From NCBI GenBank assembly GCA_965249005.1, contig CBDFLD010000022.1, positions 248,001-312,000 of the forward strand: DNA of 64,000 nucleotides. The letters run 5' to 3'. The notes under the pieces were generated by a model, which saw only the letters and a list, made by a program, of their open reading frames with translations, did no database searches and had not been told where the DNA came from. Both the position numbers and the translations under genes were made by a program. Positions 52,850 to 62,351 of the stretch are shown piece after piece; the first letter of the stretch is position 1, and each line of letters begins with the position of its first letter. This stretch comes from CBDFLD01 sp965249005. Lineage in GTDB: Bacteria > Acidobacteriota > UBA6911.

Positions 52850-54721
52850 TTATTTTACGCCGGGTTCCTTTTGAAGCTGGATCGCCTGGCGGAGTTCCTT
52901 GATTTGCCGTTTGTAGTTGCCTTCTTGGTCCGCGATCTCCAGTGCTCGCAACTCGTCCTCGGCCTCGGCAAGTCGCCGCTCCGCGACCAGCAGGGTCGAA
53001 ACCAGATAGCGCCCCTCGATGAGCTCAGGACGCAGCGATCGCAATCGCTCGAGCGCGCGTCTCGCCCCTACCAGGTTCCCCTTTCTTAGGTACAACGTTG
53101 CCAGGGTCGGGAATGCGGGCCAGTAGTCCTTCTTGATACGGGCAGTCGCTTCGAACTCGCGAATGGCCTCGTCCACTCGACCGGAGACGACCGCTATATT
53201 CCCCAGGCTCTGATGCACCTGCCAATAGCCGGGATCCGCCTCCAATGCCTGTCGGTAGTAGATCTCCGCACTCTGGCGCCGGGCCTGGCGCTGCTCGAGC
53301 CAACCCATATTGTAGAGTGCCGGGCCGTGGTCCGGCTTCAGCTCGATTGTTTTCAAGAACTCGGCGCGGGCACGAGCAGGATCGACACCCAGATACGATA
53401 CCCCGAGATTGTAGTGAACTCGCGCCTTTGCCGGCGCGACCTCCGCTGCCTCTTCCCACAAACCAACATTGTCTCGCCAGAGCCAAGTACGTTCACGTGA
53501 CCTTGCGGAATAGAGGATCCCAGCGGCAATTGCTGGCACGAGCACCACCAAAGTTCGCCATTTGCGACCCTGAACCATGCGTCCCGCCAGAAGGGCATAG
53601 CACCACGCAAGCGCCGCGGACCCTGCGACCATCGGGAGGTAGAGACGATGCTCGAACATGGCGTCCGCGCTCGGGATGATGCTCGAGGTCGGAGCCAGCA
53701 AAGCAAAGAACGATAGAATCAAAAAGGAGGCTGTAGGCTGTATGCGTTTGAGTCTAAGGGCCCATGCAACCAACATCGAGAGAAGCAGCAGTGACGCCCA
53801 AAAGACCCAAGATCCGAGACCATGGTACTCGGGGTCGTGGTCGATCGAGTGGCCGGCCGGCCACATGATGAACCGAAGGTAGGTAACGGCCACCGATATC
53901 TGTCCCACCAAATAACTCCCTGATCCCCACTCCTCGGTACCGAATCCCAGTGTCTTCTCGTCGGAGGCAGCTAGATTGTAAAGCGACCAGCCCGCACCAC
54001 CCGCCGCGAGCCCTACCATGAAAACCAGTAGTCCACGAACTTTACCGATGGACCGCTTCAGCGAAGGCCGATCCGGACTGTGTGCCCACAGATAGACAAC
54101 AAATACCAGGGGAAGGACAAGGGCCGATTCTTTGCTCGCCACAGCCAGGAGCCAGAAGCCGACGACCCACGGATATGCGAGCCACCGGCGGTTGATTCGC
54201 TCGCTCCAGAGAAAGGTGAGAAGCGATGCCAAAACAAACAACGTCGCCAGTAGCGTCGAGCGCTGATAGACGTAGTTGACCGCCTCACTCTGGACTGGAT
54301 GCAGCGCAAACACACCCGCGGCTATCAACGGAAGCCAGCGGCCCAAGCGCCCGGCGATTGTGCCAGGGAATCGCCGGGCGAGCAGAAGGACTAAACCGTA
54401 AACGAGCGCCACATTGGTCAGATGAATCATCCAGTTGACCAGATGGTATCCGCGCGGATTTGCTCCTCCGAAGCGATAGTTCGCATAAAAAGTCAGATAG
54501 GTCAGTGGACGCGACTGGCTGGGCCGCAGCATATACCACGGATCCCCAGGGTCGGTGACCTGGGGACTCTGCAAAAACAGCGCATCATCGAAATGAAAAG
54601 GATGGTTCCAGCACTCCGCGAAAACCCACCCGGCGACCAGCAAGAGCCCGGAGAGCTCGAGGGTCCGCACCCAGAGATGAATCCGTGGGCTACCTTCGCT
54701 GTGCCTCTCGGGTACGAACAT
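52850..54721 (-). CDS. TMTC-like membrane protein with C-terminal TPR repeats
   Basis: A 623-residue protein. The first 425 residues hold about ten membrane helices, with an acidic DD pair at 45-46 (HPFHFDDALFLQS) in the first outer loop, LHPVQSEAVNYVYQRSTLLA and ASKESALVLPLVFVVYLW, all as in TMTC/GT-C O-mannosyltransferase-like proteins. The remaining 200 residues are TPR units (ARVHYNLGVSYLGVDPARAR, GPALYNMGWLEQRQARRQSA, WQVHQSLGNIAVVSGRVDEA). It probably glycosylates exported proteins or organises envelope complexes. It is divergent from a second gene of the same type. Confidence 0.88.
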   Translation of the reverse strand: MFVPERHSEGSPRIHLWVRTLELSGLLLVAGWVFAECWNHPFHFDDALFLQSPQVTDPGDPWYMLRPSQSRPLTYLTFYANYRFGGANPRGYHLVNWMIHLTNVALVYGLVLLLARRFPGTIAGRLGRWLPLIAAGVFALHPVQSEAVNYVYQRSTLLATLFVLASLLTFLWSERINRRWLAYPWVVGFWLLAVASKESALVLPLVFVVYLWAHSPDRPSLKRSIGKVRGLLVFMVGLAAGGAGWSLYNLAASDEKTLGFGTEEWGSGSYLVGQISVAVTYLRFIMWPAGHSIDHDPEYHGLGSWVFWASLLLLSMLVAWALRLKRIQPTASFLILSFFALLAPTSSIIPSADAMFEHRLYLPMVAGSAALAWCYALLAGRMVQGRKWRTLVVLVPAIAAGILYSARSRERTWLWRDNVGLWEEAAEVAPAKARVHYNLGVSYLGVDPARARAEFLKTIELKPDHGPALYNMGWLEQRQARRQSAEIYYRQALEADPGYWQVHQSLGNIAVVSGRVDEAIREFEATARIKKDYWPAFPTLATLYLRKGNLVGARRALERLRSLRPELIEGRYLVSTLLVAERRLAEAEDELRALEIADQEGNYKRQIKELRQAIQLQKEPGVK

Positions 54722-54844
54722 CTTGTTTTATGCCTCCCAACGAAGAATCGCGGGGCGCTCAAGGATCCGTTCCTCGGCGCTCAGGGTGAATCGCTCGGCT
54801 ATTTTCGTTTTGCCCCTCCGGGCCAACATCATTATGGTATCCAT

Positions 54845-56542
54845 GTGAGAAAGAAAAGAAAACGAAACGGTTCGGCGCAGAAAAAGCAGGCAACCCTGCC
54901 CGGGTTGCTCGAGCTCCCGCGTGTTCTGATGATGGCTCTCATCGTCATCGTCGCCTTTTTTGTCTATTTGAACTCGTTGTCGGGAGGCTTCGTTTTTGAC
55001 GACACCGTCCTCATCGAAGGAAACGCGAGCATCCACGGGCTCGACTGGGCCCACCTGAAAGAAATATTTGGAGGCCACTACTGGCAAGCTGTCGAAACCC
55101 GCGGTGGCCTCTATCGACTGTTTGCAATGTGGACCTACGCGTTGAACCACGCCATTTCCGGAGAGAATCCGGAAGGGTACCACGTGTTCAACGTTATGAT
55201 CCATGCGGTCAATGGACTGCTCGTCTTCCTTCTGGTGGAACTGCTGTTTCAACGGCGTGGCCTCGCCTTTCTCAGCGCTCTGCTGTTCGTCCTGCACCCG
55301 ATTCGGACAGAAGGAGTTGCTTCGATCGTGGGGCGGACGGAGTCGCTATCGGCCCTTCTGCTCCTCGCTGCGTGGTGGGGATACGGTTGCTACCGCAGGA
55401 AATCGAAGGGCGTGGCGTGGCTCGTACTTTCGCTGGTATCGTTTTTCTTGGCCACACTCACCAAGGAAAGTGCGTACAGCTTTGTCGCACTGCTACCACT
55501 GACCGATTACGTCCGCAGTACCGGGGAGCGTGGCAAACTCTCCGGTCGGTTCCCGATGCCCCGGATCCTTTGGGTTTACCTGGCCTACGCGCTGGTGTTG
55601 GCTGCTTCCCTTGGGCTGCGCTACTGGGTCCTGGGGGGATTGGCTCCTCTGTATATCAATCCAAGCTCGAACCCGTTGGCCGGCGAGGGCGCATGGGTCC
55701 GGTTCCTCACCGCTACTTATGTCTTCGCCCGCTACGTCTGGCTTCTCCTTTTTCCATTGAACCTATCCGCAGACTACTCCTATAACCAGATTCCCGCCGT
55801 CACCAGCATCGGCTCCGCGGAGGCTCTCCTTCCTTTGCTGCTTCTGCTTGGAGTCGTAGTCGGGTTAGCTCGCGCGGCGCGCCGATCGCCGTTTCTTTTT
55901 TTCTGCGGCATGCAGTTCTTTTGCACATTTCTGCTGACTTCCAACTGGGTACGACCGATCGGGACCATCATGGCCGAGCGCCTGCTTTACTTCCCGTCCC
56001 TCGGATTCAGTTGTGCCGTGGCGTACCTACTGATCCAGGCATTTCCCGGACGATGGCGGACGACGGCTTCAATTTTGACGGTTGTTTTACTGGCGGGATA
56101 CGGGATCCGCACCATCAATCGCAATCACGATTGGCAGGACCATTTTCGCCTCTTCGACAGTGCGGTACGGGTGTCTCCCGACAGCTCTCTCGTCCAGTCC
56201 AACTACGCCACGATCCTGCTAAATGAGAAAAGAGACCCCCGGGGTGCCGTTGTCCACGCGCGAAAGGCATTGGAGATCCGATTCGAAGATCCGGCGGCCT
56301 GGTTCACGCTCGGCCAGTCCTATGAAGCGCTGGGGAACGATGGTAACGCCGCTGCTGCCTTTGCAGAGGTGGCACGCCAGGCACCTCGGACGACGGGCGG
56401 AACGGCCGCGCTCCGCCGTCTGGCCTTACTTCGAGAAACACGCGGAGAGAGAGAGCAGGCAATCGCGGCATATCGGCAACTCCTCGAGTGGTATCCCCGT
56501 GACGCCGAAGCGCGGGAAGCACTGCAACGGCTCGAGCCTTGA
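54845..56542 (+). CDS. second TMTC-like membrane protein with TPR repeats
   Basis: A protein of about 565 residues with the same plan as its divergent neighbour: acidic pair at 52-53 (GGFVFDDTVLIEGN), YHVFNVMIHAVNGLLVFLLV, LHPIRTEGVASIVGRTESLS, TKESAYSFVALLPL, about ten membrane spans, then short TPRs (SNYATILLNEKRDPRGAVVH, AWFTLGQSYEALGNDGNAAA). The start is uncertain; the frame is open far upstream, over the 5' end of the opposite gene. GTG 54845 is chosen because it begins the basic stretch before the first helix. The two proteins are homologous but not near-identical, so the duplication is old. Confidence 0.85.
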   Translation: MRKKRKRNGSAQKKQATLPGLLELPRVLMMALIVIVAFFVYLNSLSGGFVFDDTVLIEGNASIHGLDWAHLKEIFGGHYWQAVETRGGLYRLFAMWTYALNHAISGENPEGYHVFNVMIHAVNGLLVFLLVELLFQRRGLAFLSALLFVLHPIRTEGVASIVGRTESLSALLLLAAWWGYGCYRRKSKGVAWLVLSLVSFFLATLTKESAYSFVALLPLTDYVRSTGERGKLSGRFPMPRILWVYLAYALVLAASLGLRYWVLGGLAPLYINPSSNPLAGEGAWVRFLTATYVFARYVWLLLFPLNLSADYSYNQIPAVTSIGSAEALLPLLLLLGVVVGLARAARRSPFLFFCGMQFFCTFLLTSNWVRPIGTIMAERLLYFPSLGFSCAVAYLLIQAFPGRWRTTASILTVVLLAGYGIRTINRNHDWQDHFRLFDSAVRVSPDSSLVQSNYATILLNEKRDPRGAVVHARKALEIRFEDPAAWFTLGQSYEALGNDGNAAAAFAEVARQAPRTTGGTAALRRLALLRETRGEREQAIAAYRQLLEWYPRDAEAREALQRLEP

Positions 56543-56708
56543 ATCAGGATGTGGGATACAATAGAGGTTGATCTATCGTCGGGACGGATGCGGATACCAC
56601 GACTTGAACGAAGAACCTATTTCGCTCTCCACGGATCAATTCAGTCGACCCGTGCGCGGTCAACTCGGAATGTTCCCGGAAACTGCCAAGTGAAAGGCGA
56701 GCAGAAAC

Positions 56709-57359
56709 ATGTCTCGAAGCAAGCGTAGGAACAAGCCAAGAGCCCTGCGCTACCTTTTGATCTTTTTTCTCGCGGGAGGATGCGTCGCGTTCGTGTCGCG
56801 TCAACCCATCCTCGAGCACGTGGGACGGTATCTCGTTGTCTCCGAGAAGAGCGATGCCATTGCCATCCTCGGAGGGGATCCAGCCGGGCGGGGACGGAAG
56901 GCTTCCGAGCTTTTCTTTCAAGGGTGGGCGCCGAGGATTCTCATCACGCGCGGGAGCTATCCGCATCGGGTACACGCGTTGCGCGAATATGGAATCGAGG
57001 AGCTCACAAGCGGGGAGAAGGCCGTGTCGGTACTGGAGTCACTGGGTGTACCACGAGGCGCGATCGAGGTTCTGGAAGGTTACAACGAGGGTACTTTTTC
57101 GGAAGCGGAAACTCTGGTGAATCACTTTAAAGCGAGAAGGCTGGAGAGCCTGATCGTGGTCACCTCGAATTATCACTCCCGCCGTAGCCGGCTCCTTTTT
57201 CGCAGGGTGATGGGGAGAGGCGGCTACGATGTTCGCATCCGTCCGGGTGGACCGCGTTTCGACTTCGACCCCGATCGCTGGTGGACCAGAAGGCTTGATA
57301 GCAAGACCTTGCTACAGGAGTACCAGAAGCTTCTGTTCTATGCCTTGAGATACTGGTAG
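56709..57359 (+). CDS. YdcF/SanA/ElyC-like (DUF218) membrane-anchored protein
   Basis: A 216-residue protein with a basic N-terminus and one membrane anchor (YLLIFFLAGGCVAFV). The DUF218 domain follows: SDAIAILGGDPAGRGRKASE, APRILITRGS, a Glu-rich TFSEAETLVNHF, and VVTSNYHSRRSRLLFRR. Relatives (SanA, ElyC) affect envelope barrier and polyprenyl-phosphate carrier use; the enzymatic activity is not settled. It follows the TMTC-like gene in the same direction by 166 bp, which fits an envelope glycan role. Confidence 0.88.
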   Translation: MSRSKRRNKPRALRYLLIFFLAGGCVAFVSRQPILEHVGRYLVVSEKSDAIAILGGDPAGRGRKASELFFQGWAPRILITRGSYPHRVHALREYGIEELTSGEKAVSVLESLGVPRGAIEVLEGYNEGTFSEAETLVNHFKARRLESLIVVTSNYHSRRSRLLFRRVMGRGGYDVRIRPGGPRFDFDPDRWWTRRLDSKTLLQEYQKLLFYALRYW

Positions 57360-57371
57360 CTTCCAACCCGT

Positions 57372-58298
57372 TCAAGCGTGCCGATGGGTTTTCCCGGAAG
57401 TCAGGATCCTTCTCACTCCTGTCTCCAGGTCGGCGAAGGGTCTGCCCAGGAAGCGTTCCGCGGGCCGGGGATCAATTGCCACGGCCGACAGCATGAAATC
57501 GACGGCGGCGGGCGACCAGGGCGAAGAGGGCAACATCGATGCGAAGCCCGCCGCGGTCTTGGCCACGGAGACAGGAATGTGCACGAGTGAACGATTCTTC
57601 CCCAGGAGACGCTGCAAAACACACAGCACCTCATCGATCGCGAGTTCTTCCGGGCCGCCCACTTCGAAGACACCGTCCGCCGCGGCCGGCCGCTGAATGG
57701 ATGCCGCGATCATTGCAACCACATCGGACACACTCACGGGACGTATTCTGTCTCTTCCATCTCCAATCACCGGAACAAACGGCAGATGGCGGATCAAGCG
57801 GAGGAGACGGTCGAGCTTTCGGTCTCCCGGACCGTAGACCCAGCAGGGTTGCAAGATCACCGAAGGGATACCGCTTTCCTGCACCGCCCGTTCCGCCACA
57901 CCCTTGGCACGAAACCATGGTTCGGCCCGTTCCCGGTCGGCCCCGGCGGTGCTCAGATAAACGAAGCGATCGACCCCGGCTCGCCGGCTCGCCGCAATCA
58001 GATTTCGCGTCCCTTCGACCTCGACTTTCCGGTACGTCCATCCCTTGTCGGGGTTCTCTATTGGGTAGTTGGGAAACCGGACACAATGAACCACGACGTT
58101 GACACCGGCCGTCGCATCGCTGAGGCTATTTGCGTAAACGACGTTGGCCTGGGCCAGGTCCACCCTCGCACCCCACGGATTGCCAGGCAGCAGCCGCCGA
58201 GTGAGCACGCGTACTTTCCAGGTTGGATCCATCCGGAGCAGTTCCCCGACGACATGGGATCCGATGAACCCTGTCCCCCCCGCAACCAAGATTCTCAT
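57372..58298 (-). CDS. NAD(P)-binding epimerase/NDUFA9-like atypical SDR
   Basis: A 308-residue extended short-chain dehydrogenase-like protein. The Rossmann motif GGTGFIGSHV starts the protein; VNVVVHCVRFPN, FVYLSTAG and QPCWVYGPGD follow. The catalytic Tyr of YxxxK is replaced (WFRAKGVAE keeps the Lys), as in atypical SDRs of the NDUFA9 group, which bind NADPH without clear catalysis. It could act in quinone or lipid metabolism. It converges on the YdcF gene with 12 bp between them and lies downstream of trkH. Confidence 0.82.
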   Translation of the reverse strand: MRILVAGGTGFIGSHVVGELLRMDPTWKVRVLTRRLLPGNPWGARVDLAQANVVYANSLSDATAGVNVVVHCVRFPNYPIENPDKGWTYRKVEVEGTRNLIAASRRAGVDRFVYLSTAGADRERAEPWFRAKGVAERAVQESGIPSVILQPCWVYGPGDRKLDRLLRLIRHLPFVPVIGDGRDRIRPVSVSDVVAMIAASIQRPAAADGVFEVGGPEELAIDEVLCVLQRLLGKNRSLVHIPVSVAKTAAGFASMLPSSPWSPAAVDFMLSAVAIDPRPAERFLGRPFADLETGVRRILTSGKTHRHA

Positions 58299-58329
58299 AA
58301 ATCATGTCTGTCCCAACCCCTAACCACAA

Positions 58330-58362
58330 CGAGCGGAGAGCGGTAAGCGGTTGGCGGAAAGC
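58330..58362 (-). repeat. TAGCGG-type word repeat beyond the trkH hairpin
   Basis: Plus strand GAGCGGAGAGCGGTAAGCGG then TTGGCGGAAAGCGC, the same word family as 37921 and 48790, directly beyond the GC-rich hairpin that follows trkH. Confidence 0.55.
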
Positions 58363-58382
58363 GCGCCGGGCGGGCCCGGCGC
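58363..58382 (-). terminator. GC-rich hairpin after trkH
   Basis: A perfect 9-bp inverted repeat GCGCCGGGC / GCCCGGCGC with a 2-base spacer, 4 bp beyond the trkH stop. It lacks a U-run. It parallels the hairpin at the SNF symporter stop (32136). Confidence 0.45.
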
Positions 58383-58386
58383 CTCG

Positions 58387-59832
58387 CTACTTCTTCCAGA
58401 AGTCCGGCACGAACAGAACCAGAACCGTGTAGAACTCGAGCCGCCCCAGGATCATGCAGCCCGCCAAAAACAGCTTGCCCGTGACCGGGATAAAAGCGAA
58501 GTTCTCGATCGACCCGACCTTCGCCAAGCCCGGGCCGATATTGAACAGCGCGGCCACGACCGCGGTCGACGCGGTCACGACATCGAGTCCGAGCAACCCG
58601 AGGAAGATGGACCCCAGGACGGCGACAAAAATGGCCAAGGCAAAAAATCCGAAGATGGACTTGGTTATCTCGTCCGGCATCACCGCCTTTCCGATCTTCA
58701 CCGTCTTGACCGCCTGCGGCCTGAAGATCCTGTAGATCTCGATGAAGGTCGCTTTGGAGAGCACCATGACCCGAGAAATCTTCATTCCTCCGGCTGTCGA
58801 GCCCGCGCACCCACCCACGAACATCAGGGTCACGAGCAGCAGCTTGGAAAAAGGAGGGTACAGGTCGAAATTGTCGGTACTGAAACCCGTTGTGGTGACA
58901 ATGGCCAAAACCTGAAACAGGGCGTATCGCAGACCGGCGAAAATGTTTGGATGGATAGCCACAATGCTGAGTGTGATGGCCAGCGTCACGAGCCCGATCA
59001 CGGTGAGATAGACGCGGAGCTCCGAATCCCGCAACAGGGCTCGGAGGTTTCCTCGAAACAGCCCATAGTACAGCGCGAAGTTGATACCTGCGATGAACAT
59101 GAACACCGAAACAATGAGCTCGATCGCGAGGCTATCAAAGTGGGCGATACTCGCATTCTTGGTGGAGAACCCTCCGGTCGACATGGTGGAAAACGAATGA
59201 CAGAGAGCATCAAAGACACTCATGCCCGCCAGGTGCAACAGACCGCACTCCACCAGCGTCAGCGTGATGTAGATTTTCCACAAGGTGGAGGCGGTCTCGC
59301 GGATCTTAGGCTTCAGTCCTTCAGTGATCGGCCCGGGGACCTCTGAACGGAAGAGATGCTTGGCCCCGACGCCCAACTGGGGAAAGACGGCGATGAAAAG
59401 GACAATGATCCCCATCCCCCCGAGCCAATGGGTCAAGGTTCGCCAGTAGTGGAGTCCCCGGGAAAGAGACTCGACGTCCGTCAGAACAGTGGAGCCTGTT
59501 GTGGTAAATCCAGAAATGGACTCGAAAAAGGCATCGGAGAAGTCACTGAAGGCCCCGTCCAACACGTAAGGAAGAGCGCCGAATACGCCCAGCAGGAGCC
59601 AGGCTGCAGTGACGGCGAACAGAGCCTCGCGGCGCCCGATGCTGCCTTTGATCTTGCGCCCTCGAAGATAAAGTCCGATGCCCGACAGCAGTGTCACGCT
59701 CGATGAAACCGCAAAAGCCCAGGTCGTTTGGCTTTCACCGTAGTGGATACTCCATCCGATCGAAGAGGCCATAAACATCGCCAACAGAATCAACAAAATG
59801 CCAAGGAGTCTGGCGATGCTTCGGTAGCTCAT
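58387..59832 (-). CDS. trkH: TrkH family potassium uptake channel subunit
   Basis: A 481-residue membrane protein with the four pore-loop repeats of the TrkH/KtrB superfamily. Filter-like segments are TTGSTVLTDVESL, FSTMSTGGFSTKNASI, VTTTGFSTDNFDLYP and GCAGSTAGGMKISRVM. The start MSYRSIARLLGILL at 59832 has GGGAG upstream; a longer frame adds ten residues. It translocates K+ in complex with the TrkA regulator encoded 75 bp upstream in the same direction, so the two form an operon. Confidence 0.95.
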   Translation of the reverse strand: MSYRSIARLLGILLILLAMFMASSIGWSIHYGESQTTWAFAVSSSVTLLSGIGLYLRGRKIKGSIGRREALFAVTAAWLLLGVFGALPYVLDGAFSDFSDAFFESISGFTTTGSTVLTDVESLSRGLHYWRTLTHWLGGMGIIVLFIAVFPQLGVGAKHLFRSEVPGPITEGLKPKIRETASTLWKIYITLTLVECGLLHLAGMSVFDALCHSFSTMSTGGFSTKNASIAHFDSLAIELIVSVFMFIAGINFALYYGLFRGNLRALLRDSELRVYLTVIGLVTLAITLSIVAIHPNIFAGLRYALFQVLAIVTTTGFSTDNFDLYPPFSKLLLVTLMFVGGCAGSTAGGMKISRVMVLSKATFIEIYRIFRPQAVKTVKIGKAVMPDEITKSIFGFFALAIFVAVLGSIFLGLLGLDVVTASTAVVAALFNIGPGLAKVGSIENFAFIPVTGKLFLAGCMILGRLEFYTVLVLFVPDFWKK

Positions 59833-59907
59833 AGGCTCCCAGCCTGAGGGATAGGGTGACACTCACTCGACCCGGCGGCCAACCCGCCTGCTCTTTCGAA
59901 ACGGGCT

Positions 59908-61269
59908 TCAAAAAGAAAACAAACCCTTGCGAAACAACTTCTCAACTGCAGGTCGAGCCTTCGGAACGGTGAAGACAACCACCACGCTTCCCGCAGCGAT
60001 CCGATCGTCCCCTCTCGGAACGAATGCCTCCCCTTCGTTGGAAACCGCCGTGACAATGGCCCCCTTGGGAAAGTCCACATCCTTGAGGGCCTTGTTGACA
60101 ATGCGGCTCCCTTCAGCGGGGACAATCTCGAGGATCTCGGCCTTTCCTTCCCCGAAGCGTGTCACCGAGACCACTTCCCCTTGACGGACGTACTTCAGGA
60201 CCCGCTTGGCGGCGAACAAACGGGGACTGATGGTCGCATCGACCCCAAGCGCTTCGTAGAGCTCTGCGTAATCCGGCTTGTTCACCAACGCCACGGTCTT
60301 GTTGGCGCCCAGGTGCTTGGCCAGCAAACTCGACATGAGATTGGCTTCATCGTCGCCACTCACCGCCACAAACACGTCACAGTTCTCCACTTTTTCCTCC
60401 CGCAGCAGGGCGAGGTCGGTTCCATCGCCGTGGATGATCACCGTGTGGTCCAGCCTCTTGGCAAGTTCGATGCAACGCGCCTTGTCGCTATCCAGGAGCA
60501 CCACATCCACGCCGTCGTCCTCGAGCAATTCGGCGACGGCGAATCCGAACTCGCCGCCGCCGACGATGATCACCTTCCGGCCGCTTCTCTGATCGACCCT
60601 TCCGAAAAGCTTCTCCACGGAGGGAATGCTTTCGAGGGTACCGATCAAGAAGACCTCATCCCCTTGCTGGATCGAGTCTTCACCGCCCGGGACAATCAAA
60701 CGATCCCCCCCTCGAAGGATTCCCGCCACGACGCAGTTGTTTGGTAACTCGACCTCGCGCAGTGGCTTGTCGAGAAAATCGAGGTTCTCGCCGACGGGAA
60801 GCTGGATCATTTCAACGCGGTTATCGGCAAAGTACTCTACAGCAATGGCGCCCATGGTCTTTATCAAGCGCTGAATCTCGATCGCGGTCAACACCTGCTC
60901 GTTGATGACCAGATCGATTCCAACCAGCGCCTTGTAGGAAGCTTGGCCCCGCTCATCGAAGAGATCTTGCCTTTTCACACGGCCGACGACCCGCCGGGCG
61001 CCCTTTTTCTTGGCGGTCAAGGCAGCCAGCATGTTGACCTCGTCGTTGTTGGTTACCGCGATCGCGAGATCCGCGGTTGCCACCCGTGTCTGCTCCAGTA
61101 CCCTCAGGCTCGCACCGTGGCCCCGGAAAGACATCACGTCCATTTGCTGCTCTGCCCTTGCCAGCTGCTGGGCATTCCGATCTACGATGGTCACGTCATG
61201 ATTCTCGGAAACCAGCACCTTCGCGATGTGTTTGCCCACTTCTCCCATTCCAATGACAATGACTTTCAC
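59908..61269 (-). CDS. trkA: TrkA, NAD-binding K+ uptake regulator
   Basis: A 453-residue protein with two RCK units. The first has the Rossmann motif VIVIGMGEVGKH at the start and a TrkA-C domain (about 140-220). The second has KVIIVGGGEFGFAVAELLED near 230, followed by a second TrkA-C domain. It gates TrkH in response to NAD(H)/ATP at the inner face of the membrane. The length is normal. It is followed by trkH and preceded, 74 bp upstream, by the ROK gene in the same orientation. Confidence 0.96.
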   Translation of the reverse strand: MKVIVIGMGEVGKHIAKVLVSENHDVTIVDRNAQQLARAEQQMDVMSFRGHGASLRVLEQTRVATADLAIAVTNNDEVNMLAALTAKKKGARRVVGRVKRQDLFDERGQASYKALVGIDLVINEQVLTAIEIQRLIKTMGAIAVEYFADNRVEMIQLPVGENLDFLDKPLREVELPNNCVVAGILRGGDRLIVPGGEDSIQQGDEVFLIGTLESIPSVEKLFGRVDQRSGRKVIIVGGGEFGFAVAELLEDDGVDVVLLDSDKARCIELAKRLDHTVIIHGDGTDLALLREEKVENCDVFVAVSGDDEANLMSSLLAKHLGANKTVALVNKPDYAELYEALGVDATISPRLFAAKRVLKYVRQGEVVSVTRFGEGKAEILEIVPAEGSRIVNKALKDVDFPKGAIVTAVSNEGEAFVPRGDDRIAAGSVVVVFTVPKARPAVEKLFRKGLFSF

Positions 61270-61343
61270 CTAAAACTCCACCTTTGGTTCCAAGCTATCA
61301 GCGACATACGGGCGAGGCAACCGGTTGCTTGGGCTCAAGACTG

Positions 61344-62351
61344 TTAGTCGAGCTGAATATCCAGCTTTCCCTTCGCCAGCCGATTCCATGCCAGCACAGC
61401 GGCGCCGGCGGCGCCGGCATGGTCTTTCAGCACCGATGCGACGATCCGAATCCGCTCGGCGTTTTCCGGATACAGGAAGTGCTTGACGGCCGTTTCGCGG
61501 ATCGGGGCTAGAAACACTTCTCCCAACCGGCCCACAATGCCTCCGCCGACGACGATGCACTCGGGATCCAGAAAGTTCGCGATACTGGCAACCAGAAGAC
61601 CCAAGTGCTCCTGTGCGCCCGAGAGGACCTCTTTCATCAGCGAATCCTCTTTCTTCAAGGCCTCCGAGATGATCCGGCTTGTCATTCGGTCTCTTCCGAG
61701 ATCCTTCATGATCCCGGGAACCGCGCTCTCACGGCCGCTTTGAACGGCTTCGTTGAGGATCCTCTCCATGGCGGTTCGACTGGCCAGGGCTTCCGCGCAA
61801 CCGCGTCGGCCGCAGCCGCAGACCGGACCGTTCGCGAGAATCTTCATATGTCCCACTTCACCCGCTCCACCCGCGCTGCCATAGTACAACTTGCCGTTGA
61901 TGATGATTCCACCCCCGATCCCGGTCCCGACAAACAGCGCGACGAGATTCCTCGTTCCTCGTCCGGCACCCAGGAAGTACTCCCCCACCGCCCCGGCGTT
62001 GACATCGTTGTCCACGATGACGGGAAGTTCGCACAGCTTGCGCAGCCTCCGGGCCAACGGGTACTTCGTCCAACCCAGATTCGGTGCGCGGTAGACGATG
62101 CCCTTCTTGGGATCGATCGCACCGGGGGCGCCGATGCAGACCCCCTCCACGCGTTTGGCATCGCTCCCCAGATCCTGGAGTAGTCTTTCCAGCGTCTGCG
62201 CGATACGCGCGGTGACGCCGTCCTTCCCGAGCTCAGGACGAGTCGATCGCTTCTTGTCGATGACGATGTTCCCGTTGGAATCCATGACGACCAGCATCAT
62301 GCTGGTACCCCCCAAATCAATCCCGACCATCATCCGACTATTTTTACCCAT
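61344..62351 (-). CDS. ROK-family sugar kinase (glucokinase type)
   Basis: A 335-residue ROK protein. The ATP-phosphate loop is in GIDLGGTSMMLVV; the catalytic Asp is in VIVDNDVNAGAVGE; the second ATP motif is GTGIGGGIIINGK. The zinc-binding signature GHMKILANGPVCGCGRRGC has all three Cys and the His, followed by AEALAS. There is no N-terminal HTH, so it is a kinase rather than a repressor. Glucose is the most likely substrate. ATG 62351 has GGAGG just upstream, better than a GTG at 62366. It is first in line before trkA-trkH. Confidence 0.92.
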   Translation of the reverse strand: MGKNSRMMVGIDLGGTSMMLVVMDSNGNIVIDKKRSTRPELGKDGVTARIAQTLERLLQDLGSDAKRVEGVCIGAPGAIDPKKGIVYRAPNLGWTKYPLARRLRKLCELPVIVDNDVNAGAVGEYFLGAGRGTRNLVALFVGTGIGGGIIINGKLYYGSAGGAGEVGHMKILANGPVCGCGRRGCAEALASRTAMERILNEAVQSGRESAVPGIMKDLGRDRMTSRIISEALKKEDSLMKEVLSGAQEHLGLLVASIANFLDPECIVVGGGIVGRLGEVFLAPIRETAVKHFLYPENAERIRIVASVLKDHAGAAGAAVLAWNRLAKGKLDIQLD

